Positions 24,901 to 33,186 of a stretch of DNA of 64,000 nt are shown in pieces. How positions within the stretch are numbered: position 1 is the stretch's first letter; each line of letters starts with the position of its first letter. The stretch comes from Gillisia limnaea DSM 15749 (GTDB taxonomy: Bacteria > Bacteroidota > Bacteroidia > Flavobacteriales > Flavobacteriaceae). Under the pieces are notes generated by a model that made no database searches, had not been told where the DNA came from, and saw nothing but the letters and a program-made list of their open reading frames with translations. The DNA lies in assembly GCF_000243235.1 (NCBI RefSeq), contig NZ_JH594606.1, positions 2,476,572-2,540,571 of the forward strand, written 5' to 3'. The position numbers were made by a program, and so were the translations under genes.

Positions 24901-25872
24901 TTATTTTTCTTCTTCTTTTTCTTCAGTTGAAGGTTTAGCCTTTTCTAAAGTTTCTTCTTTAGATTCAAGTTTTACTTCTTCCTTAGCTTCCTTCATCGCT
25001 TTTTTATCTTCAGGATCTGTAGAAGGAACTTCTGCAGTTGCTTTTTCTTCTGTAGCTTTTTTAGCTTCAGGAGCTTTAGCAGGAGCTTCTGTAGTTACTT
25101 TTTCTTCTGTAGTTTTTTTAGCTTTAGGAGCTTTAGTTCGTGCCGGTTTATCACCAGCTTCTTCATTATCATCTTTTCCGGATTTTCTTTCAGAAAGTCC
25201 TTCAATGATAGATTCTGCAAGGTAAGAAACCACTTTATCGATAGATTTTGATGCATCATCATTTGATGGGATCACATATTCTACCTCACGTGGGTCAGAG
25301 TTTGTATCAACCATCGCAAAGATTGGAATGTTTAATTTTTGAGCTTCTTTAACAGCAATGTGTTCACGGGTGATATCTACTACAAATAATGCAGCCGGAA
25401 GACGGCTCATTTCTGAAATAGATCCTAAGTTTTTTTCCAACTTAGCCCTTAAACGGTCTACCTGTAAACGCTCTTTCTTAGAAAGTGTGTTGAAGGTTCC
25501 GTCTTTTTTCATTCTGTCAATAGAGGACATTTTTTTAACAGCCTTACGAATGGTGATAAAGTTTGTAAGCATACCGCCGGGCCATCTTTCAGTGATGTAC
25601 GGCATGTTCGCTCTCAAAGCCTGATCTGCAACAATCTCTTTTGCTTGTTTCTTGGTAGCTACAAAAAGTATTTTTCTACCGCTGGCTGCAATTTTTTTAA
25701 GGGCCTCTCCGGCTTCCTCCATTTTTGCAGCACTTTTATATAAATTGATGATGTGAATCCCGTTGCGCTCCATATAGATATACGGGGCCATATTTGGATT
25801 CCATCGTCTTGTGAGGTGACCAAAGTGTACACCTGCATCAAGTAAGTCTTTTACTTCTACTTTGTTTGCCAT
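24901..25872 (-). CDS. rpsB: 30S ribosomal protein S2 with long acidic/Lys-rich tail
   Basis: Residues 1 to about 225 are canonical S2: DAGVHFGHLTRRWNPNM, FVATKKQAKEIV, RWPGGMLTNF, PRTVEYV-like DPREVEYVIPSND. About 95 more residues form a low-complexity tail of Thr/Glu/Lys/Ala with near-repeats (TTEEKVTTEAPAKAPEAKKA, then ATEEKATAEVPSTDPEDKKA). S2 is otherwise about 230-260 residues, so the tail is an extension typical of some Flavobacteria. It is probably disordered and outside the ribosome core. It heads the rpsB-tsf unit. Confidence 0.96.
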   Translation of the reverse strand: MANKVEVKDLLDAGVHFGHLTRRWNPNMAPYIYMERNGIHIINLYKSAAKMEEAGEALKKIAASGRKILFVATKKQAKEIVADQALRANMPYITERWPGGMLTNFITIRKAVKKMSSIDRMKKDGTFNTLSKKERLQVDRLRAKLEKNLGSISEMSRLPAALFVVDITREHIAVKEAQKLNIPIFAMVDTNSDPREVEYVIPSNDDASKSIDKVVSYLAESIIEGLSERKSGKDDNEEAGDKPARTKAPKAKKTTEEKVTTEAPAKAPEAKKATEEKATAEVPSTDPEDKKAMKEAKEEVKLESKEETLEKAKPSTEEKEEEK

Positions 25873-26046
25873 TTTTGTAATAGTTTACGTTCTGTTGAGA
25901 TAGCAATATCCAAGTGGCGATTCTTTTTATCAGGATTCGGCCTTGGCTATTTAGATGCTAAACTAACTCCCACTATAGCTGGCGGGATAACAACAAAAAT
26001 CTTATTAAATATTAAATGAACTTTGTTTAGGGCAGTGCCCAAAATA

Positions 26047-26433
26047 TTAACGTTTAGAGAATTGGAATTTCTTACGAGCTTTCTTCTGTCCAAATTTCTT
26101 ACGTTCTACCATTCTAGGATCTCTTGTCATCAAACCTTCTGGCTTTAAAATCGCCCGGTTTTCTGCGTCAAGTTCTACCATTGCTCTGGAAATTGCAAGA
26201 CGAATAGCCTCTGCCTGTCCTGTAATACCACCACCAAAAACATTTACCTTGATGTCGAAGTTTTCTTCGTTTCCGGTCATGTTAAGAGGTTGCATCACTT
26301 TAAAAAGTAAAGGTCCAGTAGTGAAATACTCGTTAAGTGCTTTTTTGTTCACGGTAATGTTCCCGGTTCCCTGGCCAACATATACACGTGCAACTGCCGT
26401 TTTTCTTCGGCCAATTTTGTGAATAACCTCCAT
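26047..26433 (-). CDS. rpsI: 30S ribosomal protein S9
   Basis: 128 residues: IGRRKTAVARVYVGQGTGNI at the start, GGGITGQAEAIRLAISRA, DPRMVERKKFGQKKARKKFQ and the basic FSKR C-terminus that reaches the P-site tRNA. Its start overlaps the stop of rplM by one base, the usual L13-S9 operon. Confidence 0.97.
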   Translation of the reverse strand: MEVIHKIGRRKTAVARVYVGQGTGNITVNKKALNEYFTTGPLLFKVMQPLNMTGNEENFDIKVNVFGGGITGQAEAIRLAISRAMVELDAENRAILKPEGLMTRDPRMVERKKFGQKKARKKFQFSKR

Positions 26434-26888
26434 TACTTAAGATCGTTTAAGTTAATAGTTTTAGGTTTTTGAGCAGATTGATCGTGTTCTGATCCTGCGT
26501 AAACCTTTAAATTTCGGAATATAGCTGCGCCTAATTTGTTTTTAGGTAGCATTCCTTTTACTGAGTTTTCAATTAACCTTTCCGGCCCTTTATTGAATAA
26601 TTCAGTTGCAGTTAGACTGCGTTGTCCCCCAGGATAGCCGGTATGGCGAATGTATTCCTTAGAATCCCATTTTTTACCTGTCAAGTTGATCTTCTCGGCA
26701 TTCGTAATAATTACGTTATCACCGCAATCAACGTGTGGGGTGAAGTTAGGTTTGAATTTCCCTCTAAGCAGCTTTGCCACTATAGATGAAAGACGACCTA
26801 AAGTCTGACCATCAGCATCTACGTGTACCCAATCCTTGGTCACGGTAGCCTTGTTGGCCGATACTGTTTTGTAGCTTAATGTGTCCAC
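26433..26888 (-). CDS. rplM: 50S ribosomal protein L13
   Basis: 151 residues: VDADGQTLGRLSSIVAKLLRG, NVIITNAEKINLTGKKW, GMLPKNKLGAAIFRNLKVYAG. It is an early assembly protein of the large subunit. First gene of the rplM-rpsI operon; a clear TTTG/TAnnTTTG promoter lies about 75-105 bases upstream. Confidence 0.97.
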   Translation of the reverse strand: MDTLSYKTVSANKATVTKDWVHVDADGQTLGRLSSIVAKLLRGKFKPNFTPHVDCGDNVIITNAEKINLTGKKWDSKEYIRHTGYPGGQRSLTATELFNKGPERLIENSVKGMLPKNKLGAAIFRNLKVYAGSEHDQSAQKPKTINLNDLK

Positions 26889-26960
26889 ACTAATTAATTT
26901 TACTTGTTATTAAACATTCCATTCCCTGTAACCCGACTTTGAATCGTGAAAACAGGGGTG

Positions 26961-26991
26961 CAAATGTACAATTATAAATTCATATTGCAAA
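26961..26991 (-). promoter_or_regulatory. housekeeping promoter of rplM-rpsI
   Basis: On the minus strand TTTG (26991-26988), 19 bases, then TACATTTG (26968-26961), an exact match to the Bacteroidetes primary sigma consensus. Confidence 0.8.
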
Positions 26992-27148
26992 TAGCCACTT
27001 CATTAATTTATTTGCGCTGAAGTTATTGGAAGTCAAAGCATTTATGATGCCTGAAAATCATATCCTGATGCGATTTATTTTAACGATCATATTCTCATGA
27101 TAGGTAGCCAGTCACTGCATTTTAGCTTTAAAATTCGTTAAGAAGTAA

Positions 27149-27218
27149 TATTTTACCGATAAACGGTAAAATAAATGTTAATGATATCATAAGACAATAG
27201 TATAATTGCCTATGTTTG
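27149..27218 (+). promoter_or_regulatory. palindromes and -7 element upstream of the lipoprotein gene
   Basis: A perfect 10-base-pair inverted repeat, TATTTTACCG-ATAAA-CGGTAAAATA (27149-27173), is followed by the palindrome ATGATATCAT (27181-27190) and an exact -7 element TATGTTTG (27211-27218). The long dyad is centred about 50 bases upstream of the -7 element; the regulator is unknown. Confidence 0.5.
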
Positions 27219-27243
27219 CATTGTAATCTATTGATCTTTAGCT

Positions 27244-27816
27244 ATGAATTTCCTGTTGAAACGTCTGTTTAAATTAAGCTGTGCCGTTGTTCTACTTTCT
27301 TCCTGTGCAGGGGAAGATATTGGTGATCTTAACGCAAAGTCTACAAGCGCAACTATTGTCACCGCAAATATTGAATATACAGATTTGGTTGGCCATTGGG
27401 ACCTGAGCGTAATGCAGGCCGATAGGGCTGTGGATCTTAATAAAGATAGTACCTTTAATTCCAACCTATTACTTGAAACAACCTGTTTTAACCCAATGTC
27501 TATCAGCTTTTCTGATGATATGACGTTTTCTTCAGTCAATGCCCGTCTGGATTTTGAAGCCGGAACAAATAATGACGAGTTCTTTTGTATGGGGAACAGA
27601 ACCGATACGGGGACCTGGGGTATTGAAGGCGATGTCCTTACTTTAAATGTAGAAATTAATGGCAGCACCTATCCTCACAAAAAAACCCTCGTGTTTAAAC
27701 AGGATGTATTTACTTTTTCTGTAGATAAAAGCGAATCCATCCAATATGTAGCAGATCCGGGGGGTACTTCTGTTTCCGAAATTCTTGTAGTGGAACTGGA
27801 ATACCAGAAACTTTAA
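27244..27816 (+). CDS. lipocalin-like lipoprotein
   Basis: 190 residues. The signal FKLSCAVVLLSSCAGED has a lipobox with Cys20. The mature part, LVGHWDLSVMQADRAVDLNK, DDMTFSS, GNRTDTGTWGIEGDVLTLNV and KKTLVFKQDVFTFSV, has the strand pattern of lipocalin-like (DUF4923/DUF5004-type) Bacteroidetes lipoproteins: G-x-W near the start and T-G-T-W-x-x-x-x-D mid-way. No enzyme motif is present. Ligand unknown. It is convergent with polA and has its own promoter with striking palindromes. Confidence 0.65.
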   Translation: MNFLLKRLFKLSCAVVLLSSCAGEDIGDLNAKSTSATIVTANIEYTDLVGHWDLSVMQADRAVDLNKDSTFNSNLLLETTCFNPMSISFSDDMTFSSVNARLDFEAGTNNDEFFCMGNRTDTGTWGIEGDVLTLNVEINGSTYPHKKTLVFKQDVFTFSVDKSESIQYVADPGGTSVSEILVVELEYQKL

Positions 27817-27849
27817 AGCCGGCCCGGCCCGATCGGGAGGGATTTTATC

Positions 27850-27868
27850 AAAATCCTGTGGATTTTTT
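27850..27868 (+). terminator. terminator after the lipoprotein gene
   Basis: AAATCC-TGT-GGATTT stem followed by TTT, in the 115-base gap between this gene and polA. A GC-rich GATCGGG stretch precedes it. Confidence 0.5.
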
Positions 27869-27930
27869 CCTCTAGTAAAGCTCGTGAGCTTAGTACGGGA
27901 TAATCGATTTTTTCTTCTTCTCTCTTTATA

Positions 27931-30756
27931 TTAATGTGCCTCCAGCCAGTTCTCTCCAACTCCCAGTTCCACATCCAGCGGAACATCGAGTTTGAATGCA
28001 TTTTCCATTTCTTCTTTGATCATTTTCCGGACAACCTCCAGTTCTTCTTTGTGAGCATCAAAAACCAGTTCATCATGAACCTGTAGAAGCATTTTTGTCT
28101 TGAAATTCCCTTCTTTTAGTTTTTTGTGAATATTGATCATTGCAATCTTTATAATATCGGCAGCACTTCCCTGGATTGGGGCATTTACCGCATTCCTTTC
28201 TGCGGCACCGCGCACTATGGCATTTTGCGAATTGATATCTTTTAAATAACGTCTTCTTCCTAAAACAGTTTGTACATACCCATGTTCCCGTGCAAATTCA
28301 ATTTGATCACTCATGTATTTTCGAAGTTGCGGGTAGGTTTCATAATAGGTATCTATTAAATCCTTGGATTCTGCTCTGGAAAGATCGGTTTGGTTGCTCA
28401 ATCCAAAAGCAGAAACACCGTATATGATTCCAAAATTCACTGTTTTGGCATTGCCCCTTTGTGCTCTTGTAACCTCTTCAATAGGAATATTAAATACCTT
28501 TGCAGCGGTAGAGGTGTGAATATCTTCTCCACTCTGGAAGGCTTTAATCATATTTTCCTCTTTGCTAAGCGCCGCAATTATACGGAGTTCTATTTGGGAA
28601 TAATCTGCAGCCAGGAGGATATAATTTTCATCTCTGGGCACAAAAGCTTTTCTTACCTGTCTTCCCCTTTCCGTCCTTATTGGAATATTTTGAAGGTTTG
28701 GATTATTGGAACTCAGTCGTCCGGTTGCGGCAACGGTTTGCATGTAATCCGTATGAACGCGCCCCGTTGTTTTTTCCACCTGCGATGGCAATGCATCTAT
28801 ATAGGTGTTTTTTAGTTTTACCAATCCGCGGTAATCAAGAACATTTTGTACGATTTCGTGTTCGTGTGCCAGTGCAGAAAGCACATCCTCTCCGGTAGAA
28901 TATTGCCCTGTTTTGGTCTTTTTTGGCTTTTTGATAAGTTGCAGCTTTTCAAATAAGATAATTCCCAATTGCTTTGGGGAAGCGATATTGAATTCTTCTG
29001 AAGCTTTTTCGTAGATACTTTCTTCCAGGTCTTTTATATCTTTTTCAAGATCGGCAGAAAGGGAATTCAGGAATTTCTCATCCAGTTTGATGCCTTCAAG
29101 TTCCATATCGGCAAGCACTCTTACCAGGGGAATTTCTATTTCTTGAAAAAGTTTTTCAATACTGGCGGCTTTCAACTCCGGGGAAAAATGTTGTTTTAGC
29201 TGAAGTGTGATATCTGCATCTTCAGCAGCATATTCGGTCAATAATTCCAACGGGACATCCCGCATATTTCCCTGGTTTTTTCCTTTTTTTCCAATGAGTT
29301 CAACAATGGATTGTGGGGTATAGTTTAGGTAGGTCTCGGCCAGGACGTCCATATTATGGCGCATATCGGGATTGATAAGGTAATGCGCAATCATGGTATC
29401 AAAAAGCGGCCCTTTTACTTCAATAGTGTATTTTGCAAGGACTTTAATATCGTATTTCAAATTCTGTCCTATCTTCTCGATCGCTTCAGCTTCAAAAAAC
29501 GGCCGAAGTAGTTCAATTAAATCCTGGGCTTTTTCATCTTCCTCAGGAAAAGGCAAATAAAACCCTTTTCCGGCTTCCCACGAAAATGCGATCCCAACCA
29601 GCTTTGCTTCCAACGGATTCAGGCTTGTGGTTTCGGTGTCAAAACAAACCGATTTTTGCTTTAAAAGATTCTTCAGAAACAAACCGGTTCCCATTCCCGG
29701 CGCGATGCTTTGATATACATGGGACGTATCTTTGAGGGTTTTTCGGCTGGAAATAGATTCCATTTTCTCCGCTTCCCCTCCAAATAATGAAAATTGTCCT
29801 GCTCCGGCGGTTTGGTTTTGAGCTTTTGCTGTTTCCGTGCCGCTAACCTGAGTAGGTGCTGAAGATTCTTCCCCTGAGAACAATTTTAAAAACTGATCTT
29901 TCAGCCTTCTGAATTCAAGTTCTTCAAAAATCTCCTGGACTTTTTCAGAATTGGGCAGAGAAAGTTCATAGTCTTTGGCGTCAAACCGAACATCACAGTC
30001 GGTTTTAATGGTAGCGAGTTTTTTTGAAAGAATCCCAAGTTCACCAAATTCTTCCAGCTTTTCCCGCATTTTACCTTTTAGCTGGTGGGTATTTGAGAGC
30101 AGTTCTTCCATGCTTCCAAATTGCTTCAGGAATTTCTTCGCAGTTTTCTCCCCAACACCTGGCAATCCGGGAATATTGTCGGATGCATCACCCATCATTC
30201 CTAAAAAGTCTATTACCTGCTCCGGACGTTCCACGCCAAATTTTTCTTTCACTTCAGGAATCCCTAAAATCTCAATTCCATTTCCCATCCTTGCTGGACG
30301 GTACATGAAAATATTTTCGGTAACCAACTGTGCAAAATCCTTATCTGGAGTAACCATAAAAACTTTATAATCTTCCTTTTCGGCCTGCTTTGCGAGGGTG
30401 CCAATCACATCATCGGCCTCACAACCCGGTAAAACTACCACCGGGATATGCATAGCTTTTAAAATATCCTGAATGTAGGGAATGGCAGTCATAATAGGCT
30501 CCGGAGTAGCATCCCGGTTCGCTTTATAATCTTCGAACATTTCGGTGCGTTCCGTGCTTCCGCCTTTATCAAAACAAACCGCAAGATGATCTGGTTTTTC
30601 CCTGCGAATAACATCAAAAAGAGAATTGGTGAATCCCATTATTGCTGAAGTGTTCAATCCTTTTGAATTGATTTGGGGATTTTTTATAAAGGCATAATAC
30701 CCTCTAAATATTAAAGCATATGCATCTAGTAAAAACAATCTTTTTTGTTCGGCCAT
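27931..30756 (-). CDS. polA: DNA polymerase I
   Basis: 941 residues with all three domains. The 5' nuclease (1 to about 290) starts LFLLDAYALIFRGYYAF and has DASDNIPGLPGVGEKTA. The 3'-5' exonuclease (about 360-540) keeps CFDTETTSLNP, ENLKYD-like GQNLKYDIKVL and YAAEDADITLQL, so proofreading is likely active. The polymerase has ADYSQIELRIIAALS (motif A), RGNAKTVNFGIIYG (O helix), and LLQVHDELVFDA (motif C). It fills gaps in repair and removes RNA primers. Divergent from the isoaspartyl peptidase gene. Confidence 0.97.
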   Translation of the reverse strand: MAEQKRLFLLDAYALIFRGYYAFIKNPQINSKGLNTSAIMGFTNSLFDVIRREKPDHLAVCFDKGGSTERTEMFEDYKANRDATPEPIMTAIPYIQDILKAMHIPVVVLPGCEADDVIGTLAKQAEKEDYKVFMVTPDKDFAQLVTENIFMYRPARMGNGIEILGIPEVKEKFGVERPEQVIDFLGMMGDASDNIPGLPGVGEKTAKKFLKQFGSMEELLSNTHQLKGKMREKLEEFGELGILSKKLATIKTDCDVRFDAKDYELSLPNSEKVQEIFEELEFRRLKDQFLKLFSGEESSAPTQVSGTETAKAQNQTAGAGQFSLFGGEAEKMESISSRKTLKDTSHVYQSIAPGMGTGLFLKNLLKQKSVCFDTETTSLNPLEAKLVGIAFSWEAGKGFYLPFPEEDEKAQDLIELLRPFFEAEAIEKIGQNLKYDIKVLAKYTIEVKGPLFDTMIAHYLINPDMRHNMDVLAETYLNYTPQSIVELIGKKGKNQGNMRDVPLELLTEYAAEDADITLQLKQHFSPELKAASIEKLFQEIEIPLVRVLADMELEGIKLDEKFLNSLSADLEKDIKDLEESIYEKASEEFNIASPKQLGIILFEKLQLIKKPKKTKTGQYSTGEDVLSALAHEHEIVQNVLDYRGLVKLKNTYIDALPSQVEKTTGRVHTDYMQTVAATGRLSSNNPNLQNIPIRTERGRQVRKAFVPRDENYILLAADYSQIELRIIAALSKEENMIKAFQSGEDIHTSTAAKVFNIPIEEVTRAQRGNAKTVNFGIIYGVSAFGLSNQTDLSRAESKDLIDTYYETYPQLRKYMSDQIEFAREHGYVQTVLGRRRYLKDINSQNAIVRGAAERNAVNAPIQGSAADIIKIAMINIHKKLKEGNFKTKMLLQVHDELVFDAHKEELEVVRKMIKEEMENAFKLDVPLDVELGVGENWLEAH

Positions 30757-30875
30757 CAGGTATTCTTATTTAGCCTATAAAACTACAAAACTTATAGCTG
30801 CATTTAAAATGCAAGTTGTATTTTTCAATGATGTGACAACGAGGTAAAAAATTCTAATTGTAAAATACCAAAGCC

Positions 30876-31808
30876 ATGCAAAAAATAGCCATAGCCATTC
30901 ACGGTGGGGCAGGAACCTTGTTAAAAGGACAAATGACCCCGGAAAAGGAAAAGGAGTATAAAGCGACCTTACAAAATGCCTTGGAGATAGGGTATACACT
31001 TTTAGAACAGGGGGCATCTGCGGTGGAAGCAGTAGAAAAAGCGGTGATAACTTTGGAAGATTCCCATTTGTTCAATGCGGGAAAAGGAAGTGTTTTTACG
31101 GCCGATGAAACTCATGAGATGGATGCGGCGATCATGGAAGGAAAAACATTAAATGCTGGTGCGGTAACCTTGATTTCAGGAATTAAAAATCCAATTTCCT
31201 TAGCAAGGGATGTTATGGAAAAAAGTGACCATGTTTTTTTGGCGGGCGAAGGGGCGCTGGAATTTGCAAAGTCATTGAACTACACTTTTGAAGACCCTAC
31301 TTATTTTTATGATGAATTTAGGCACCAACAATGGCTGGATATAAAAGATTCTAACGCTTTCCAGTTGGACCATTCAGCAAAAAAAGATTCCAAATTCGGG
31401 ACCGTTGGCGCGGTGGCTTGTGATAAAAATGGAAATATTGCTGCAGGTACTTCTACCGGGGGAATGACTAATAAAAAATTTGGTCGTATTGGCGATAGTC
31501 CTATGATTGGCGCGGGGAATTATGCCAACAATAAAACCTGTGCGGTTTCATGTACGGGAAGTGGTGAATATTTTATAAGGGGCGTGGTCGCTTACGACGT
31601 TTCGTGCTTGTTGGAATTTAAAAAGCTTTCCCTTAAGGATGCGGCAAATGAGGTAATAAATAAACGTATTTTAGAAATTGGAGGGGACGGCGGATTGATT
31701 GCGGTGGATGCCAAAGGAAATATAGCTATGCCTTTTAATACCGAAGGAATGTACAGGGCTTGTAAAAACTCAGAAGGACTGGAAGAAGTTTTAATATATA
31801 AACATTGA
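30876..31808 (+). CDS. iaaA: isoaspartyl peptidase / plant-type L-asparaginase
   Basis: 310 residues of the Ntn-hydrolase asparaginase family. IAIHGGAGTL opens the alpha chain, and KFGTVGAVACDKNGNIAAGT holds the autocleavage site with Thr176 as nucleophile. GRIGDSPMIGAGNYA and CTGSGEYFIR follow. Such enzymes split beta-aspartyl dipeptides. Next to cyanophycinase, the natural substrate is probably beta-Asp-Arg (or beta-Asp-Lys) released from cyanophycin, giving free Asp and Arg. No signal peptide, so cytoplasmic. Confidence 0.9.
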   Translation: MQKIAIAIHGGAGTLLKGQMTPEKEKEYKATLQNALEIGYTLLEQGASAVEAVEKAVITLEDSHLFNAGKGSVFTADETHEMDAAIMEGKTLNAGAVTLISGIKNPISLARDVMEKSDHVFLAGEGALEFAKSLNYTFEDPTYFYDEFRHQQWLDIKDSNAFQLDHSAKKDSKFGTVGAVACDKNGNIAAGTSTGGMTNKKFGRIGDSPMIGAGNYANNKTCAVSCTGSGEYFIRGVVAYDVSCLLEFKKLSLKDAANEVINKRILEIGGDGGLIAVDAKGNIAMPFNTEGMYRACKNSEGLEEVLIYKH

Positions 31809-32219
31809 ATGCTTATCCGTAAAATAACCTGATAAGAAAAATAGAGGGGAGTTTGACAAGCGTGGCTGCCGGCGAGGTTGTCTTTATTTAGTTCCGTTTA
31901 TTAGGAACATTTAAATAAGGTTTTACTTTTGGAAAGGCTTCGTAAAACCGAGCGTACTTTTGCTTGAGTGAGCTTTCCGCAATCCTTTCGGAGGAGGAGC
32001 GACTTAGAAAGTTAAGTAATATAAGTAGCAACAACCATTTTAGGAGTAAAGGCAGACAAGCATAATTTAATATATAAATTCTCGGATGGCTTGCCTCGAT
32101 GTCTCTACCTCCTCTCTTCTTTGGAAAGGCCGAAACTATTTTTGGCTCCCGCTCTCTACCTGGAAGGGTGGGTGAGCTTGAAGTTTATTCTCAATCCTCG
32201 CAGAGTTAAAAAAAGTATT
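31809..32219. other. gene-free, hairpin-rich interval
   Basis: About 410 bases with no supported reading frame, but more structured and GC-richer in places than neighbours. Visible pairings: GACAA/TTGTC near 31855-31882, CTTTATTTAGTTCC with GGAACATTTAAATAAGG (31881-31920), and GGAAAG/CTTTCC (31930-31975). CTCTACCT and TTGGAAAGGC each occur twice. It could be an RNA or a decayed element; I do not recognise it. Confidence 0.4.
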
Positions 32220-33074
32220 CTATAACATATGTTCCGCCACGGTCATAACTTTTACAGTACGTTCCTCGATATCAAAACTATCGCCGGCAGACAGTACATG
32301 GGTTATTAAGTGCGTCATAGTAAGCGGCGTGCCATCTTTTAGAATGTCGTAATTGTTATGGGTAAGTTTTCCGGGATCAAAAATAATGACCATGCCTGAG
32401 CCGATTATTTCACAATCATTTCCGTTTTTAATAACCAGGCCAGTATCTTCTGCTAGGCCAATCCCAATGCGGTCGTAATAGCGGGCCACAGCTTCTGATA
32501 ACCTTCCAAAACGACCCCTTTGAATAAAATGGGTGTCTATAATTATTTCAGGAATTAACGAAATTCCCTCACGCATTTTAGTTGCGGCTTTAATAAACGA
32601 TTCTTTACTGCTGCCGCCGGTAATCATTTCCATGGACATGCACATCGCCCCCGCACTGGTTCCCGCCACTACAAATTCTTCATTGGTATAGCGTTGCTTA
32701 AGGATCTTGTGAAAGTTGGTCTTTTTGATGTGAGTGGTGATCTTGGACTGGTTCCCGCCAGAAAACATCACGCAATCTGCTGCTCTTAATTTTTGAATAT
32801 TTACCTCACTATCGGCATCAATTTTTGAACATATATATAAGTGTTGTACATTTTCACACCCCAGCCTGGCAAAGGCGTCAATGTAATTTTTTCCGATTTC
32901 TTCAGGAATTCCAGATGCTGTGGTGATCACCAGGATGTTTGCTTTGTTTCCTCCGCTTTCAAATACTACACGGGCCAGGATTCCCTGGCTTATATAATCC
33001 ATTCGAAATCTGTTGGCTTTATGAAATCCTTTGTCTTCATTTCCACCAATGGGAATTAAAGTTCCTTTAATCAT
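32220..33074 (-). CDS. cphB: cyanophycinase
   Basis: 284 residues of the S51-like serine peptidase family. GTLIPIGGNEDKG at the start, VMFSGGNQSKIT, and VAGTSAGAMCMS with nucleophile Ser140 are the hallmarks; GIGLAEDTGLVI and GSGMVIIFDP are typical of CphB. It cuts the polymer multi-L-arginyl-poly-L-aspartate to beta-Asp-Arg dipeptides. It lacks a signal peptide, so it acts on intracellular granules. It is divergent from the first cyanophycin synthetase and has a good promoter at 33097-33127. Confidence 0.92.
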   Translation of the reverse strand: MIKGTLIPIGGNEDKGFHKANRFRMDYISQGILARVVFESGGNKANILVITTASGIPEEIGKNYIDAFARLGCENVQHLYICSKIDADSEVNIQKLRAADCVMFSGGNQSKITTHIKKTNFHKILKQRYTNEEFVVAGTSAGAMCMSMEMITGGSSKESFIKAATKMREGISLIPEIIIDTHFIQRGRFGRLSEAVARYYDRIGIGLAEDTGLVIKNGNDCEIIGSGMVIIFDPGKLTHNNYDILKDGTPLTMTHLITHVLSAGDSFDIEERTVKVMTVAEHML

Positions 33075-33096
33075 AATTAAAAATTAAAATTTGCTG

Positions 33097-33127
33097 CAAA
33101 AATAGTTTAATATTCTGCCTATACATA
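33097..33127 (-). promoter_or_regulatory. promoter of cphB
   Basis: TATTTTTG on the minus strand (33104-33097) matches TAnnTTTG exactly; TATG (33127-33124), 19 bases upstream, approximates TTTG. Confidence 0.6.
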
Positions 33128-33186
33128 AATTACAATCATAAATCCATTTTTTCCTATCAAGAAAAAACAAAAATAAATCAGAAGTT

